Source: Zavarzinia marina | GTDB taxonomy: Bacteria > Pseudomonadota > Alphaproteobacteria > Zavarziniales > Zavarziniaceae | Reading direction: 5' to 3' | Assembly: GCF_021568905.1 (NCBI RefSeq) | Contig: NZ_JAKGSB010000006.1 | Location: 1 to 64,000, forward strand | DNA length: 64,000 nucleotides | In this document: positions 10,589-21,920 of the stretch, one piece after another | How positions within the stretch are numbered: position 1 is the first letter of the stretch | Layout of the letters: each line of letters opens with the position of its first letter | Program-made: the position numbers and the translations under genes | Notes under the pieces: generated by a model | Told to the model about the DNA's origin: nothing | Seen by the model: the letters and a program-made list of their open reading frames with translations, nothing else | Database searches by the model: none

Positions 10589-11443
10589 CTAGGCGCGTCC
10601 GACGACGGCGCGCGCGATGCCGGCCAGATCAGCGCGCTGGGCGACGGGGCCGAAGCCCGCATCGGTCATCAGACGGGCGACAGCATCGGCCTGGCCGATG
10701 CCGACCTCGAAGGCGATCACGGCGCCGGGGGCCGCCACCGCCCCGACCGAAGCGACGATGGCGCGATAGGCGTCGAGCCCGTCACCCCCCGGGGTCAGGG
10801 CCATGCGCGGCTCGAACAGCCGGACCTCGGGCGCCAGGCGGGCGACGTCGGCCTCGGGAATATAGGGCGGGTTCGAGACGATGACGTCGAACGGCCCCGA
10901 CAGCCCCGCCGTCCAGTCGCCCTCGACGATGCGCGCCCGGGGCGCGAGCCCCAGCGCCGCCATGTTCTCGCGGGCGACGGCGACGGCCGCCGCGGAACGG
11001 TCGACGCCGACACCGCTGGCCGCCGGGCACTCGCTGAGCAGGGCGGCCAGGATACAGCCCGTGCCGGTGCCGAGGTCGAGAATGCGGAGCGGCTTCCAGC
11101 GCCGCAGCCCGATGACGGCGAGAACCGCCTCCACCAGGGTTTCGGTGTCCGGGCGGGGGTCGAGCGTATCGGCCGTGACCTTGAATTCGAGGCTCCAGAA
11201 TTCCCGCCGGCCGAGGATCTGGGCCATGGGCCGGCGCCCCGCCCGCTCCGCCGCCAGGGCCAGGATCGCCTCGGCCTTGCCCGGTTCGACCGGATCGTCG
11301 CCATGGGCGATCAGCCCCGCCCGATCGAGACCGAGACCATGGGCGACGATCAGTTCGGCATCGCGGCGCGGGCCTTCGACCCCCGCCATGCGCAACCGCG
11401 ATGCCGCCTCGTTCACCAGGTCCTTGATCGTCGGGGCGGTCAT
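10589..11443 (-). CDS. prmC: Peptide chain release factor N5-glutamine methyltransferase
   Basis: Methylates the glutamine of the GGQ motif in release factors RF1/RF2, raising termination efficiency. The 284-residue protein has the PrmC N-terminal helical domain (about 1-90), the SAM motif [16 protein letters not shown] near 120 and the hallmark NPPYIPE near 190. It lies directly downstream of prfA, its substrate gene, separated by a 124-bp stretch that holds two REP-like palindromes. The 258-bp gap downstream, to DUF4167, shows no gene. Confidence 0.96.
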   Translation of the reverse strand: MTAPTIKDLVNEAASRLRMAGVEGPRRDAELIVAHGLGLDRAGLIAHGDDPVEPGKAEAILALAAERAGRRPMAQILGRREFWSLEFKVTADTLDPRPDTETLVEAVLAVIGLRRWKPLRILDLGTGTGCILAALLSECPAASGVGVDRSAAAVAVARENMAALGLAPRARIVEGDWTAGLSGPFDVIVSNPPYIPEADVARLAPEVRLFEPRMALTPGGDGLDAYRAIVASVGAVAAPGAVIAFEVGIGQADAVARLMTDAGFGPVAQRADLAGIARAVVGRA

Positions 11444-11456
11444 GGTGTTTTCAGCC

Positions 11457-11537
11457 CGTCGTCCCGGCGCAGGCCGGGACCTTTGGCAGAAAAGGGCGCT
11501 CCTGCGGAGGAAGATCCCGGCCTTCGCCGGGATGACG
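11457..11537. repeat. REP-like palindrome pair
   Basis: Two hairpins of the same family in opposite orientation: GTCCCGGC-GCAG-GCCGGGAC at 11461-11480 and ATCCCGGC-CTTC-GCCGGGAT at 11514-11533. Related copies occur at 36518-36546 and 43997-44060. The position between co-directional prfA and prmC, the paired arrangement and the shared core CCCGGCGAAGGCCGGGA fit a bacterial interspersed palindromic element. Confidence 0.8.
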
Positions 11538-11567
11538 AGAGGAGAAGGGAGCGCAGCGCCCCATGGC

Positions 11568-12650
11568 CTAGCCCTGCCCGTCCAGTTCCGCGAGGCGGGC
11601 CGCCTCGTCGGCGGCGATCAGAGGATCGATCACCTCGTCCAGCGCATCGCCGGCGATCACCTTGTCGATCTTGTAGAGGGTCAGGTTGATGCGGTGATCG
11701 GTCACGCGCCCCTGCGGAAAATTATAGGTGCGGATCCGCTCGGACCGGTCGCCGGAGCCGACCTGGCCCTTGCGATTGGCCGCGCGTTCCGCATCCGCCT
11801 TCTCGCGCTCCATTTCGAAGAGGCGGGCGCGCAGCACCTTCATGGCCTTGGCCTTGTTCTTGTGCTGGCTCTTCTCGTCCTGCTGCTGCACCACGATGCC
11901 GGTCGGCAGATGGGTGATGCGCACGGCCGAATCCGTCGTGTTCACCGACTGGCCGCCGGGCCCTGACGAACGGAAGACGTCGATGCGCAGGTCCTTCTCG
12001 TCGATGGCGACGTCCACCTCCTCCGCTTCGGGCAGCACGGCGACGGTCGCGGCGGAAGTATGGATGCGCCCCCCCGCCTCGGTCTCGGGCACGCGCTGGA
12101 CCCGGTGCACGCCGGATTCGAACTTGAGGCGCGCGAAGACGCCGGCCCCGGCGATGGAGGCGATCACCTCCTTGTAGCCGCCGTGTTCGGCTTCCGATTC
12201 CGACATCAGCTCGACCCGCCAGCCGCGAAGGGCGGCATAGCGCGTGTACATGCCGAAGAGGTCGCGGGCGAAGAGCGCCGCCTCCTCGCCCCCGGTGCCG
12301 GCGCGGATCTCGAGAATGGCGGAGCGTTCGTCGGCGGCGTCCTTGGGCAGCAGCGCGATGGCGACGGCGCGTTCGAGTGCCGGCAGTTCTTCCGCCAGGT
12401 CGTCGCGCTCCGCCCGTGCCATCTCGCGCATCTCGGCATCGGCCGAGGCATCCCCGGCCAGGGCCTCGAGATCGGCGAATTCGGCGCGCTTCGCCCGGAA
12501 ATCGCGGATCGCCGCGACCACGCCGTCCAGTTCCGCCAATTCGCGCGAAGCCTTGGTGAAGGCGCCAGCGGCAAGCTGGCCGGAGGCGAGTTCGGCCCCC
12601 AGCGCCTCATGGCGCAGCAGGATGCGGTCGAGTTGGTCGTCGCGGATCAT
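11568..12650 (-). CDS. prfA: Peptide chain release factor 1
   Basis: RF1 recognises UAA and UAG and triggers peptide release on the ribosome. The 360-residue protein from [18 protein letters not shown] has the usual length. The catalytic GGQ is in [18 protein letters not shown], and the codon-recognition domain precedes it. The start is one base after the hisS stop, and this ATG gives the family N-terminus; the longer frame from 12686 would overlap hisS. Its modifying enzyme gene prmC follows. Confidence 0.98.
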   Translation of the reverse strand: MIRDDQLDRILLRHEALGAELASGQLAAGAFTKASRELAELDGVVAAIRDFRAKRAEFADLEALAGDASADAEMREMARAERDDLAEELPALERAVAIALLPKDAADERSAILEIRAGTGGEEAALFARDLFGMYTRYAALRGWRVELMSESEAEHGGYKEVIASIAGAGVFARLKFESGVHRVQRVPETEAGGRIHTSAATVAVLPEAEEVDVAIDEKDLRIDVFRSSGPGGQSVNTTDSAVRITHLPTGIVVQQQDEKSQHKNKAKAMKVLRARLFEMEREKADAERAANRKGQVGSGDRSERIRTYNFPQGRVTDHRINLTLYKIDKVIAGDALDEVIDPLIAADEAARLAELDGQG

Positions 12651-12651
12651 G

Positions 12652-13896
12652 TCAGCGGTAGGCCGCCAGCGCCGTCTCCAGCGCATCCAACGCCACGGCG
12701 CTTTCCTCCCGCGTGTCGAGGTCGCGGCATTTCACCGTGCCCGCCGCCAGTTCGTCATCGCCCAGCATCAGGGCGACGCGGGCACCGGCCTTGGCGGCCC
12801 GTTCCAGGCGCTTGCCGACATTGCCGCGATAGCCCTGCTCGACCGTGAAGCCGGCCTTGCGCAGGCGATGCGCGATCGCCAGCGCCGGCACTTCCGCGGC
12901 CGGCCCGATCGGCACCACGGCGATGGCGCGGGCCGGCAGGGGCGGCGTGTCGATCATCATGGCCAGACGCTCGATACCGGCGGCGAAGCCGATGCCGGCG
13001 GTCTGCGGCCCGCCCATCAGGGCGATCAGCCCGTCATAGCGCCCGCCGCCCAGCACCGTGCCCTGGGCGCCGAGATCCGTCGTCACGAATTCCCAGGCGG
13101 TGTGGCTGTAGTAGTCGAGGCCGCGCACCAGCCGCTCGTCGATCGTATAGGCGATGCCGAGCGCGTCGAGGCCGGCACGGACCCTGGCGAAGAAATCGCG
13201 CGAGATCTCGTTCATATAGTCGTGCATGCGCGGCGCGCCGGCCACGATCTCGCGGTCGCCCGCATCCTTCGAATCCAGGATGCGCATCGGGTTGCGGTCG
13301 AGGCGCTTCACGCTGTCTTCCGAGAGGCGATCCTTGAAACCGGAGAAATAGTCGATCAGGGCCTGGCGATAGGCGCTTCGGCTCTCGGCGTCGCCCAGGG
13401 TGTTGAGATGCAGCTCGACCCGCTCGGCCAGGCCCAGTTCGGCCAGGAAATCGGCACCCAGCGCCAGCACCTCGATGTCGGCCTGGGGCTCGGGCACGCC
13501 CAGCACCTCGACGTCGACCTGGTGGAACTGGCGCATGCGGCCCTTCTGCGGGCGCTCGTAGCGGAACATCGGGCCGTGACCGCAGAGCTTCAGCGGCAGA
13601 TCCTTGGCAAGCCCGCCCGAGATGAAGGCGCGCGCGATGCCGGCGGTCATTTCGGGACGCAGCGTCAGCGACTCGCCACCCCGGTCGGTGAAGGTATAGG
13701 TCTCCTTCGAGACGACGTCCGAGGTCTCGCCCAGGGTGCGGTGGAAGACTTCGGAGAATTCGAAGATCGGCGTCGAGATATCCTGAAAGCCATAGCGATA
13801 GGCCACCGACTTGAAGGTGGCGACGATATGGGCATGGCGCCGCGCGTCCTCGCCGAGAAGGTCGTGCGTTCCGCGAACGGGCTGCAGGGCTGCCAT
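12652..13896 (-). CDS. hisS: Histidyl-tRNA synthetase
   Basis: Class II synthetase that charges tRNA-His. It is 414 residues from [17 protein letters not shown]. Motif 2 is seen around [16 protein letters not shown], the histidine-specific GLDYY segment is present ([11 protein letters not shown]), and the C-terminal anticodon-binding domain begins near 325 ([19 protein letters not shown]). The upstream frame extension to 14052 would overlap ispG and lacks family sequence. It is in a run with ispG upstream and prfA one base downstream, suggesting co-transcription. Confidence 0.98.
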   Translation of the reverse strand: MAALQPVRGTHDLLGEDARRHAHIVATFKSVAYRYGFQDISTPIFEFSEVFHRTLGETSDVVSKETYTFTDRGGESLTLRPEMTAGIARAFISGGLAKDLPLKLCGHGPMFRYERPQKGRMRQFHQVDVEVLGVPEPQADIEVLALGADFLAELGLAERVELHLNTLGDAESRSAYRQALIDYFSGFKDRLSEDSVKRLDRNPMRILDSKDAGDREIVAGAPRMHDYMNEISRDFFARVRAGLDALGIAYTIDERLVRGLDYYSHTAWEFVTTDLGAQGTVLGGGRYDGLIALMGGPQTAGIGFAAGIERLAMMIDTPPLPARAIAVVPIGPAAEVPALAIAHRLRKAGFTVEQGYRGNVGKRLERAAKAGARVALMLGDDELAAGTVKCRDLDTREESAVALDALETALAAYR

Positions 13897-13975
13897 TTTC
13901 GTACCTCGATGATGCCACGTGAGAGGGCCACGGCAGGCTATGCCCCGCCATGGCGCATGAATCCAGAATGAATTG

Positions 13976-15100
13976 CTATTCGGCCGCTTCGGCGCCGGTC
14001 GTCTTCGCGGCCTCGATCTCGGCCGCGCGTTTCTCGACCAGTTCGACCACATGGTCGATCATGCGGCCGTCGTCGATCTTGTGGTCGGTCAGGCCGTTCA
14101 CATAGACCATGTGGTTGCCGTTGCCGCCGCCGGTGACGCCGATCATGGTCTCCCGCGCCTCGCCTGGGCCGTTGACGACGCAGCCGATGATCGAGAGCGT
14201 GATCGGGGTCGAGATATGGGCGAGGCGCTGCTCCAGGATCTCCACGGTCTTGATGACCTGGAAGGCCTGGCGCGCGCAGGACGGGCAGGAGACGATGGAG
14301 ACGCCCCGGTGCCGCAGCCCGAGGCCCTTCAGGATCTCGAAGCCGACCTTCACCTCCTCGACCGGCTCGGCCGAGAGGGAGACGCGGATCGTGTCGCCGA
14401 TGCCGGCCCAGAGCAACGAGCCGATGCCGATCGAGGATTTGACGGTGCCGGTGATCATGCCGCCCGCCTCGGTCACGCCGAGGTGCAGGGGATAATCACA
14501 GGCTTCCGACAGGCCCTGATAGGCGGCGACCGCCAGGAAGACGTCGGATGCCTTCACGCTGATCTTGAATTCGGTGAAGTCATTGTCTTCGAGGATGCGG
14601 GCGTGATTGAGCGCGGATTCGACCATCGCCTCGGGACAGGGCTCGCCGTAGCGCTCCAGCAGTTCGCGCTCCAGGCTGCCGGCATTGACGCCGATCCGCA
14701 TGGAGCAGCCGTGATCCTTGGCCGCCTTCACGACTTCCTTCACCCGCGCGGCCGAGCCGATGTTGCCCGGATTGATGCGCAGGCACGCCGCGCCCGCCTC
14801 CGCCGCCTCGATGGCGCGCTTGTAGTGGAAGTGGATGTCGGCGACGACCGGCACCTGCACGGCCTGGACGATGTGCTTCAGCGCCGCCGTCGCATCCTCG
14901 TCGGGGCAGGACACGCGGACGATGTCGACGCCCGCCGCCTCGGCGGCGCGGATCTGGGCGATGGTGCCCTCGATATCGGCCGTGACCGTATTGGTCATGG
15001 TCTGCACCGAGATCGGAGCATCGCCGCCGACGGGCACGGAGCCCACCATGATCTGCCGCGACTTGCGGCGCTGGATCTGGCGATAGGCGCGGAGCGTCAT
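13976..15100 (-). CDS. ispG: 4-hydroxy-3-methylbut-2-en-1-yl diphosphate synthase
   Basis: Penultimate enzyme of the MEP isoprenoid pathway; a 4Fe-4S enzyme converting MEcPP to HMBPP. The 374-residue protein has a TIM-barrel N-terminal part ([17 protein letters not shown]) and the cluster cysteines in CPSCAR near residue 275 and [10 protein letters not shown] near 315. Length and start ([16 protein letters not shown]) fit the family. It lies between the RodZ-like gene and hisS, an arrangement common in this class. Confidence 0.98.
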   Translation of the reverse strand: MTLRAYRQIQRRKSRQIMVGSVPVGGDAPISVQTMTNTVTADIEGTIAQIRAAEAAGVDIVRVSCPDEDATAALKHIVQAVQVPVVADIHFHYKRAIEAAEAGAACLRINPGNIGSAARVKEVVKAAKDHGCSMRIGVNAGSLERELLERYGEPCPEAMVESALNHARILEDNDFTEFKISVKASDVFLAVAAYQGLSEACDYPLHLGVTEAGGMITGTVKSSIGIGSLLWAGIGDTIRVSLSAEPVEEVKVGFEILKGLGLRHRGVSIVSCPSCARQAFQVIKTVEILEQRLAHISTPITLSIIGCVVNGPGEARETMIGVTGGGNGNHMVYVNGLTDHKIDDGRMIDHVVELVEKRAAEIEAAKTTGAEAAE

Positions 15101-15143
15101 GATCTGATCCGATGTCGTCCGGTCGTCGGTCTTCCGGGCGGCG

Positions 15144-16235
15144 TCAGGCCGGAGGCCGCGCCGCGCCGTTCAGCAGCTTCTCGGGATCGAGGGGTACGTT
15201 CCGGCGCACCTGCCCGGCCTCGCCCAGGAAGCCCATGGACTGGCCGTCGACCAGGATCTCGACGGCGCCGGCATTGCCGGTCACCAGCACCGCATCCTCG
15301 CGCGCCGGCACGGTATAGGAATCGCCGGCCCGCAGGATCTTGGTGAAGATCACTTCCTGCCCGGCGCCCATGATCTGGACCCAGGCCGGCGCGGTGGCGC
15401 GGATGATCACCCGGCCCTCGCCCGAAACCGGCGGCGCGGTCGTCGGCTGCGTCGGATCCGCCGACGCGGTCACCTCGGGCGACGGGGCGGGTTCGGACGA
15501 CGGCGTCACCACATCCGTCGGGGCGGGCGCGGGCGTCGCCCCCGGCGGCGCGGGCACGACGCGCGGCAGCGCCCCGGGCACCGCCGGCGCGCCGGGCTCG
15601 ACCGTCAGGGCGGACGTCGGCAGTTCCGGTTCGTGCGGCGCCATTTCGCGCGGGGGCTGGGCGGCCTGGGCCGAGCGGGGATCGGGCACCGCCGGCGCGG
15701 GCGGCGGCGCGAAGGACGGTTCGGCCGCGCTCTGCTCGTCGAGTTCGGCGGGCACCGGCGGCACCACTTCCGCCGTCAGCGTGTCGGAACGCGAGAAATA
15801 GTAGTAGCCGCCGTAGATGACCACGGCGAGCACGACCGAGAGCGCCAGCACCCGGCCGGTCGGGAATTTGGCTTCCTGCACCGGCGCCGGAAAGACCAGC
15901 GGCCGTTCCTCGGGTTCGCGGTTCAGTTCGGCCTTGAAGGCGGCGACCACGGCGTCCGCATCCAGCCCCAGGTAATGGGCATAGGAGCGCAGATAGCCGA
16001 GGGCATAGGTCAGCCCGGCGGTACCGTCGGTACTGCCGCGCTCGAGCGTGTCGAGGTGTGACGCCTTGATGCGCAGCGCGGCGCCGACCTCGGCCGTGGT
16101 CCGGCCATAGGAAAGGCGCGCATCGCGCAGATAGGTGCCGACGCCGTCGTAAACCGTGTAGTCGTCCACCGCCGCCGCATAGTTTTGCGGTTCTTCGGGC
16201 GGAACTTCATGTGGCGATCGTTTGCCCAGTGCCAT
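15144..16235 (-). CDS. RodZ-like helix-turn-helix membrane protein with DUF4115
   Basis: Predicted cell-shape protein linked to MreB, 363 residues. An XRE-type helix-turn-helix is at about 32-95 ([20 protein letters not shown]), one membrane segment at about 128-148 ([19 protein letters not shown]), then a long Pro/Ala/Thr-rich periplasmic linker, and a C-terminal DUF4115 domain with [20 protein letters not shown]. This is the architecture of RodZ; the linker is longer than in enteric proteins. It precedes ispG, as rodZ does in many proteobacteria. The exact role in this organism is inferred. Confidence 0.88.
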   Translation of the reverse strand: MALGKRSPHEVPPEEPQNYAAAVDDYTVYDGVGTYLRDARLSYGRTTAEVGAALRIKASHLDTLERGSTDGTAGLTYALGYLRSYAHYLGLDADAVVAAFKAELNREPEERPLVFPAPVQEAKFPTGRVLALSVVLAVVIYGGYYYFSRSDTLTAEVVPPVPAELDEQSAAEPSFAPPPAPAVPDPRSAQAAQPPREMAPHEPELPTSALTVEPGAPAVPGALPRVVPAPPGATPAPAPTDVVTPSSEPAPSPEVTASADPTQPTTAPPVSGEGRVIIRATAPAWVQIMGAGQEVIFTKILRAGDSYTVPAREDAVLVTGNAGAVEILVDGQSMGFLGEAGQVRRNVPLDPEKLLNGAARPPA

Positions 16236-16418
16236 CGAAACTCTCGCAACGCCTCGGGTAGTACATCTCTACGGTCCGCCGCCTCGACGGATCCGAAAAC
16301 AGCAAGCGGAGGCATCTACATTTCCGAGAAATGCTGTCGCCACCATAAGAAGGTCCGCCGGTCAACGCAACTCGGTTAATCCCCCGATTCCAGGGGCTTG
16401 GCGGGCCGTTCGCGCGGC

Positions 16419-18683
16419 TCAGACGCGAACACCATGATCGCGGGCAAAGCTTTCGATCTTGCCACGCAGGGTTCTGTCCGGCCCGTCGATCAGCCGCGCG
16501 ATATAGGCCCGCAGTTCGCCGACGTCGAGCCCCCGCAGCATAGCCTTCACCGGCCCGATCGACACGGCATTCATCGAGATCGAGCGAAAACCGAGGCCGA
16601 TCAAGGCCATGGCTTCCAGCGGCCGGCCCGCCATCTCGCCGCAGAGGGAGACCGGCACGCCCGCCGCCTCGCAGGCCGCGCAGATGTCGCGCAGCAGCTT
16701 CAGGGCGGCCGGTGCCAGCAGATCATAGCGCCCCGCGACCTTGGGATTGCCCCGATCGGCCGCGAAGAAGAACTGCAGCAGATCGTTGGAGCCGATCGAA
16801 ATGAAGTCGACCAGCGGCAGCAGGGCCTGAAGCTGATAGGCGAGCGCCGGCACCTCCAGCATGGTGCCGACGCGGATCGCCTTCGGCAGGGCGCGGCCGA
16901 GTCGTTCCAGGCGCCGACACTCCTTTTCCAGGATCTGACGCGCCTGGCGGAATTCGGCGACGTCCGCGACCATGGGGAACATGATGTAGAGCGTGCGCCC
17001 GGCGCCCGCCATGAGCAGCGCGCGAAGCTGATAGCGCAGCAGGGCCGGGCGATCGAGCACGAGGCGGATCGCCCGCCAGCCGAGCGCCGGATTCTCCTCG
17101 CGGTGGGCGCCCAGATAGGGCAGCACCTTGTCGCCCCCGACGTCGAGGGTGCGGAAGATCACCGGCAGGTCCCCCGCCGCGTCGAGGACGTTGCCATAGA
17201 GTTCGATCTGTTGCTGCAGCCGCGGCATGGTCGAGGCGACCATGAACTGCAGTTCGGTGCGGAACAGGCCGATGCCGTCCGCCCCGGTCTCGTCCAGATG
17301 GGGCAGGTCGACCGTCAGGCCCGCGTTCATGTAGAGCTTCACCGCGACGCCGTCCTTCGAGACGGCGGGCATGTTGCGGTACTGGGCATATTCCGCGCGC
17401 TGCTCGGTCCGGATGCGCAGGTTCTCGAGGAAGGCGGCGGCGACCTCGGGCGTCGGGCGGAAGATCACCTGGCCGGTGTCGCCGTCGGCGACCACCATGT
17501 CGCCCGGCTCCACGCGCTCCAGCACGCGGTCGCAGCCGCCGACGACAGGGATGCCGAGGCCCCGCGCGACGATCGCGACATGGCTGGTGGGCGAGCCTTC
17601 CTCCAGCACCACCGCCTTCACCCGCGAACGGTCGTAGTCCAGGAGTTCGGCGGGGCCCATGGTGCGGGCGACCAGGATCGCCTCTTCCGGCAGTTCGTCA
17701 CCGGCGGCTGTCTCGGTCTTGCCGGCCAGATGGCGCAGCAGGCGGTTGGCCAGATCTTCCAGATCCGACAGGCGTTCGCGCAGATAGGGATCGGTGATCG
17801 TGCCCATGCGGGCGCGGGTTTCCATCTGCACCCGTTCGACGCCCGCCTCGGCGGTCAGGCCCGATTTGATCGCCTCCTCGATCTTGTCGCGCCAGCCCCG
17901 GTCGTGGGCGAACATGCGATAGGCTTCGAGGATGTCGCGGTGCTCGCCCGCCAGCACGTCCTGTTCGTCCAGCATGGCGTCGATGCGCCGCCGCAGGCTC
18001 GACATGGCGAGATTCAGGCGGTTCAGCTCGGCCTGGGGATCCTCCGCGATCAGGCGCTCGATGGCGACGCGGGGCTCGTGCAGCACGGCTTCGCCGAGCG
18101 CCAGACCTTCCGCGAGACCGACGCCGTCATAGGTATAGGGTTCGCGCCGGCGCGCCTCGCTCTCGGAAAATTCGGCGGGATCGACCAGATCGCCCTGCCC
18201 CACCAGCTCGGCGAGGACCATGGCGATGGTCTGCATCGCGTCGATCTCGTCCTCGTCGTATTCGCGCATGGTGCGGTTCTGCACCACGAGGACGCCGGCG
18301 ACGCGGCCGAGGCGGATGATCGGCACGCCCATCAGGGAGTGATAGATCTCTTCGCCGGTCTCCGGCAGATAGGCGAATTTGGGATGGGCCTGGGCGTCGG
18401 GCAGGCTGAGGGGCGTCGCCGTGTCGGCGATGGTGCCGACCAGGCCCTCCCCCACCTTCAGGGTCGCCTTGTGCACCGCCTCGGGATTCAGGCCCTCGGT
18501 GGCGAAGAGTTCCAGCCGCCGCCCGGCGCGCACCAGATAGATGGAGCACACGTCCGCGACCATATTGGCCGCGATGTTGCGAACGATGCGGTCGAGGCGG
18601 TCCTGGGCCGTCCCCGGCCCCGCCATGACTTCACGCAGGCGCCGAAGGAGGACACGGGGGCCGCCGACAGCGCCCGGCATCAT
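16419..18683 (-). CDS. ptsP: Phosphoenolpyruvate-protein phosphotransferase PtsP (EI-Ntr)
   Basis: First enzyme of the nitrogen PTS: it takes phosphate from PEP and passes it to NPr. The 754 residues start MMPGAVGG and hold an N-terminal GAF domain (about 20-160, usually sensing nitrogen status), the PEP-utiliser domain with phospho-accepting H368 in GSPTSHVA, and the C-terminal barrel with [11 protein letters not shown] and the catalytic cysteine in [11 protein letters not shown]. The start overlaps the upstream stop as TGATG, so translation is probably coupled to the nitronate monooxygenase. The 183-bp gap upstream of the RodZ gene shows no other gene. Confidence 0.95.
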   Translation of the reverse strand: MMPGAVGGPRVLLRRLREVMAGPGTAQDRLDRIVRNIAANMVADVCSIYLVRAGRRLELFATEGLNPEAVHKATLKVGEGLVGTIADTATPLSLPDAQAHPKFAYLPETGEEIYHSLMGVPIIRLGRVAGVLVVQNRTMREYDEDEIDAMQTIAMVLAELVGQGDLVDPAEFSESEARRREPYTYDGVGLAEGLALGEAVLHEPRVAIERLIAEDPQAELNRLNLAMSSLRRRIDAMLDEQDVLAGEHRDILEAYRMFAHDRGWRDKIEEAIKSGLTAEAGVERVQMETRARMGTITDPYLRERLSDLEDLANRLLRHLAGKTETAAGDELPEEAILVARTMGPAELLDYDRSRVKAVVLEEGSPTSHVAIVARGLGIPVVGGCDRVLERVEPGDMVVADGDTGQVIFRPTPEVAAAFLENLRIRTEQRAEYAQYRNMPAVSKDGVAVKLYMNAGLTVDLPHLDETGADGIGLFRTELQFMVASTMPRLQQQIELYGNVLDAAGDLPVIFRTLDVGGDKVLPYLGAHREENPALGWRAIRLVLDRPALLRYQLRALLMAGAGRTLYIMFPMVADVAEFRQARQILEKECRRLERLGRALPKAIRVGTMLEVPALAYQLQALLPLVDFISIGSNDLLQFFFAADRGNPKVAGRYDLLAPAALKLLRDICAACEAAGVPVSLCGEMAGRPLEAMALIGLGFRSISMNAVSIGPVKAMLRGLDVGELRAYIARLIDGPDRTLRGKIESFARDHGVRV

Positions 18684-19750
18684 CACACCCTCGAAACCAT
18701 GGGTTCGGCCACGGCCTGAGGGGCGTAGCGATGTTCGAGGGCCGCCGCCGCCTGATCCAGCAGTTCGGCGAAGATTTCCGCCATCGGCTGCTCGCGCGTG
18801 ACCATGCCGACGGACTGCCCCGCCATCAGCGAGCCGTTCTCCACGTCGCCATCGATCACGGCACGGCGCAGCGCGCCGGCCCAGAAGTGCTCGATCTCCA
18901 GCATCGCCGCATCCTTGTCGATCTCGCCCGCATTGAAACGGGCGACGACTTCCGCCTGGGTCTCCATGAAGCGGCGCGTGCCCTGATTCTGCAAGGCGCG
19001 AACCGGGATCACGGGGAATCTCGGGTCGAGCTGGACCGAGGGAATGGCGTCCCGCGCCGCACCTCGGATGAAGGCCTTCTTGAAATTGGCATGCGCGATC
19101 GATTCGGTCGCGCAGACGAAGCGGGTGCCGAGCTGGACGCCCGAGGCGCCGAGCTCGAGATACATGGCGATCGCCTCGCCCCGGCCGATGCCGCCGGCGA
19201 CGAAGACCGGGACCTCGCGGATCACCGGCAGGATCTCCTGGGCCAGCACGGCGGTGGAAACCGGGCCGATGTGGCCGCCCGCCTCCATGCCCTCGATCAC
19301 CAGGGCGTCGACGCCCGAGCGGACGAACTTCTTGGCCAGCGCCAGCGCCGGCGCGAAGCAGACGACCTTGGCGCCCGAGGCCTTCACCTTGTCGATGGCC
19401 CCCTTGGGCGGCAGGCCGCCCGCCAGCACGACGTGGCCGACCCTGGCCGCGATGCAGACGTCGATCAGCTCGTCGAGTTGGGGATGCATGGTGATCAGAT
19501 TGACGCCGAAGGGCTTGGCGGTCAGGCCCTGGGTGCCCGCGATCTCGGCTTCCAGCAGGGCCGGCGTCATGGCGCCGCAGGCGAGAACGCCGAAGCCGCC
19601 GGCATTGGACAGCGCCGCCACCAGATGGCGTTCCGAAACCCAGGACATGGCGCCGCCCATGATGGCGGTCTCCGTGCCGAGGAAGTCGCGGCCCCGCTGC
19701 CACAGAAGATCCAGAACCTCGCGGCCCCTGGCCGTCACGCTGCCGGTCAT
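18683..19750 (-). CDS. Nitronate monooxygenase / FabK-like flavoprotein
   Basis: FMN-binding TIM-barrel protein of the 2-nitropropane dioxygenase family, 355 residues. Family features include [22 protein letters not shown], the phosphate-binding [21 protein letters not shown] near 215-235 and [10 protein letters not shown] near 175, which resembles the H-containing active site. These motifs do not separate nitronate monooxygenase from the enoyl-ACP reductase FabK, so substrate is left open. It lies between lysC and ptsP and shares a TGATG junction with ptsP. Confidence 0.88.
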   Translation of the reverse strand: MTGSVTARGREVLDLLWQRGRDFLGTETAIMGGAMSWVSERHLVAALSNAGGFGVLACGAMTPALLEAEIAGTQGLTAKPFGVNLITMHPQLDELIDVCIAARVGHVVLAGGLPPKGAIDKVKASGAKVVCFAPALALAKKFVRSGVDALVIEGMEAGGHIGPVSTAVLAQEILPVIREVPVFVAGGIGRGEAIAMYLELGASGVQLGTRFVCATESIAHANFKKAFIRGAARDAIPSVQLDPRFPVIPVRALQNQGTRRFMETQAEVVARFNAGEIDKDAAMLEIEHFWAGALRRAVIDGDVENGSLMAGQSVGMVTREQPMAEIFAELLDQAAAALEHRYAPQAVAEPMVSRV

Positions 19751-19786
19751 CGAGCTCTACCTTTCGAAATTGCCGAGCGCCGCCGC

Positions 19787-21010
19787 TCAGGCCGCGCTGT
19801 CGAGCCCGTAGGCGGTGTGCAGGGCGCGGACCGCCAGTTCCGTATATTCGGCGGCGACCAGCACGCTGATCTTGATCTCCGAGGTCGAGATGACCTGGAT
19901 GTTGATGCCCTTCTGGGCCAGGGTCTCGAACATCAGGCGCGCGATGCCCGCGTGGCTGCGCATGCCGACGCCGATGACCGAGATCTTGGCGACATTGCCG
20001 TCGGCATGGATGCTCTCGAAACCGATGGCGGCGCGATGGTCGTCCAGCACCTTCTGGGCGAGCGCGAGGTCGCTCTTGCCGACGGTGAAGGTGACGTCGG
20101 TGGTGGAACCGTCGTCCGAGACGTTCTGCACGATCATGTCGACGTTGACGTTGGCATCGGCCAGCGGCCCGAAGACGGCGGCGGCGACGCCCGGCCGGTC
20201 CGAGACCTTGACCACGGTCACCTTGGCCTCGTCGCGGCTGTAGGCGATGCCCGAGATGAGTTCCTGTTCCACGATTTCGTCCTCGTCAACAACCAGGGTG
20301 CCGGGCTTGTCCTCGAAGCTGGAGAGGACCTGGACCCGGACGCGATGCTTCATCGCCATCTCGACGGACCGGATCTGCAGCACCTTGGCGCCGACCGACG
20401 CCATCTCCAGCATTTCCTCGTAGGTGATCCTATCGAGCTTGCGCGCCCGTTCAACAATGCGGGGATCGGTCGTATAGACGCCGTCCACATCGGTATAGAT
20501 GTCGCAGCGATCCGCCTTCATGGCGGCGGCGAGCGCCACCGCCGAGGTGTCGGAGCCGCCACGGCCCAGCGTCGCGATGCGCCGGTCGGGGCCGATGCCC
20601 TGGAAACCGGCGACCACCGCCACCTGGCCTTCCTTCATCCGGCGTTCGATCTCGGCGGTGTCGATGCCCATGATCCGCGCCGCGCCATGGGCCCCGTCGG
20701 TTTCGAGCGGAATCTGCCAGCCGAGCCACGACCGCGCCGAAACGCCGAGTTCCTGCAGCGCCATCGACAGCAGGCCGGCGGTCACCTGTTCGCCCGACGC
20801 GACCACGGCGTCATATTCGCGGGCGTCGTGCAGGGGCGCGATCTCGCGGCAGAAGCCGACCAGCTTGTTGGTCTCGCCCGACATGGCAGAGACGACGACG
20901 GCGACTTCATTGCCGGCGTCGACGACGGCTTTCACACGGCGCGCGACGTTCTGAATGCGCTCGACGGTGCCGACGGACGTGCCGCCGAATTTCAGGACCA
21001 GGCGGGCCAT
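19787..21010 (-). CDS. lysC: Aspartate kinase
   Basis: Phosphorylates aspartate, the first step toward lysine, threonine, methionine and diaminopimelate; the last feeds the MurE step of the cell-wall cluster in this window. The 407-residue protein begins [14 protein letters not shown] with the kinase signature KFGGTS. The amino-acid kinase domain runs to about 245 and two ACT regulatory domains follow ([20 protein letters not shown] and [15 protein letters not shown]), so feedback control is expected. Divergent from ubiG with a 147-bp shared promoter region. Confidence 0.97.
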   Translation of the reverse strand: MARLVLKFGGTSVGTVERIQNVARRVKAVVDAGNEVAVVVSAMSGETNKLVGFCREIAPLHDAREYDAVVASGEQVTAGLLSMALQELGVSARSWLGWQIPLETDGAHGAARIMGIDTAEIERRMKEGQVAVVAGFQGIGPDRRIATLGRGGSDTSAVALAAAMKADRCDIYTDVDGVYTTDPRIVERARKLDRITYEEMLEMASVGAKVLQIRSVEMAMKHRVRVQVLSSFEDKPGTLVVDEDEIVEQELISGIAYSRDEAKVTVVKVSDRPGVAAAVFGPLADANVNVDMIVQNVSDDGSTTDVTFTVGKSDLALAQKVLDDHRAAIGFESIHADGNVAKISVIGVGMRSHAGIARLMFETLAQKGINIQVISTSEIKISVLVAAEYTELAVRALHTAYGLDSAA

Positions 21011-21157
21011 GCGCGTGGTACTCCAGATGATTCCAGGCAAATTCCCGGCCTGAGGCACTGGCCGGGCGTAAAAGGCGCGTATACATATCCCCGGTGCCAA
21101 CGACTGGCAAGGCGGCGCTCCGGCGCGGGCCTCGAGTCGCCAAGAGAGGATAACGTC

Positions 21158-21910
21158 ATGGCAGGCGAAAATGCGGCGCGCACCACCATCGACCCGGGCG
21201 AAGTGGCTCAATTCGCGGCGATCGCGGCGGAATGGTGGGATCCGAACGGCAAGTTCAAGCCCCTGCACAAGTTCAATCCGACGCGCCTGACCTTCCTGCG
21301 CGAGCGTCTCGGCGCCCATTTCGGCCTGCCCGAGTCGGCGGCGAAACCCTTTGCCGGCCTTCGCTTCCTCGACATCGGCTGCGGCGGCGGCCTGCTGTCG
21401 GAACCCATGGCCCGCCTCGGCGCCACGGTCGTCGGGGCCGACGCGGCGGAAGAGAACGTGAAGACCGCCGCCGTCCATGCCGAGCAATCGGGCCTCGACA
21501 TCGACTATCGCCACACCAGCGCCGAAGCCCTGGCCCAGGCAGGCGAGCGGTTCGACGTGGTTCTGAACATGGAAGTGGTCGAGCATGTCGCCGACCTGAA
21601 CCTCTTCATGGCCGCCTGTGCCGCCATGGTGAAGCCGGGCGGCATGATGGTCACCGCCACCCTGAACCGCACCATGAAGGCTTTCGCGCTCGCCATCGTC
21701 GGCGCCGAATATGTCCTCGGCTGGCTGCCGCGCGGGACCCACAAATTCCAGAAATTCGTCAAGCCCAGCGAACTCGCCGCCACCATCCGCCCGACCGGCC
21801 TCGAGATCCGGGAGGTCGCCGGCGTCACCTATAACCCCCTGGCGGACCAGTGGCGCGTCGGCGGGGACGTCGACGTCAACTACATGATGGTCTCGACCCG
21901 ACCGGCCTGA
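21158..21910 (+). CDS. ubiG: Ubiquinone biosynthesis O-methyltransferase UbiG
   Basis: SAM-dependent enzyme carrying out both O-methylations in ubiquinone synthesis. 250 residues starting [21 protein letters not shown]. The SAM motif is [19 protein letters not shown] at about 70-88, and the N-terminal [19 protein letters not shown] pattern is typical of UbiG. The ATG at 21158 is preceded by GAGAGGA. An open frame runs far upstream but overlaps lysC. It converges on the GST gene with a 10-bp gap. Confidence 0.96.
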   Translation: MAGENAARTTIDPGEVAQFAAIAAEWWDPNGKFKPLHKFNPTRLTFLRERLGAHFGLPESAAKPFAGLRFLDIGCGGGLLSEPMARLGATVVGADAAEENVKTAAVHAEQSGLDIDYRHTSAEALAQAGERFDVVLNMEVVEHVADLNLFMAACAAMVKPGGMMVTATLNRTMKAFALAIVGAEYVLGWLPRGTHKFQKFVKPSELAATIRPTGLEIREVAGVTYNPLADQWRVGGDVDVNYMMVSTRPA

Positions 21911-21920
21911 CGCCCCGGCT

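Noticed and set aside
18686-19703. Fusion of ptsP with an upstream domain in the same open frame
   Set aside because: The extension is the out-of-phase shadow of the nitronate monooxygenase gene; the GAF start MMPGAVGG fits the family and is coupled by TGATG.
21011-21742. N-terminal extension of aspartate kinase
   Set aside because: The frame is open for another 244 codons but lies antisense to ubiG; the kinase begins at [12 protein letters not shown].
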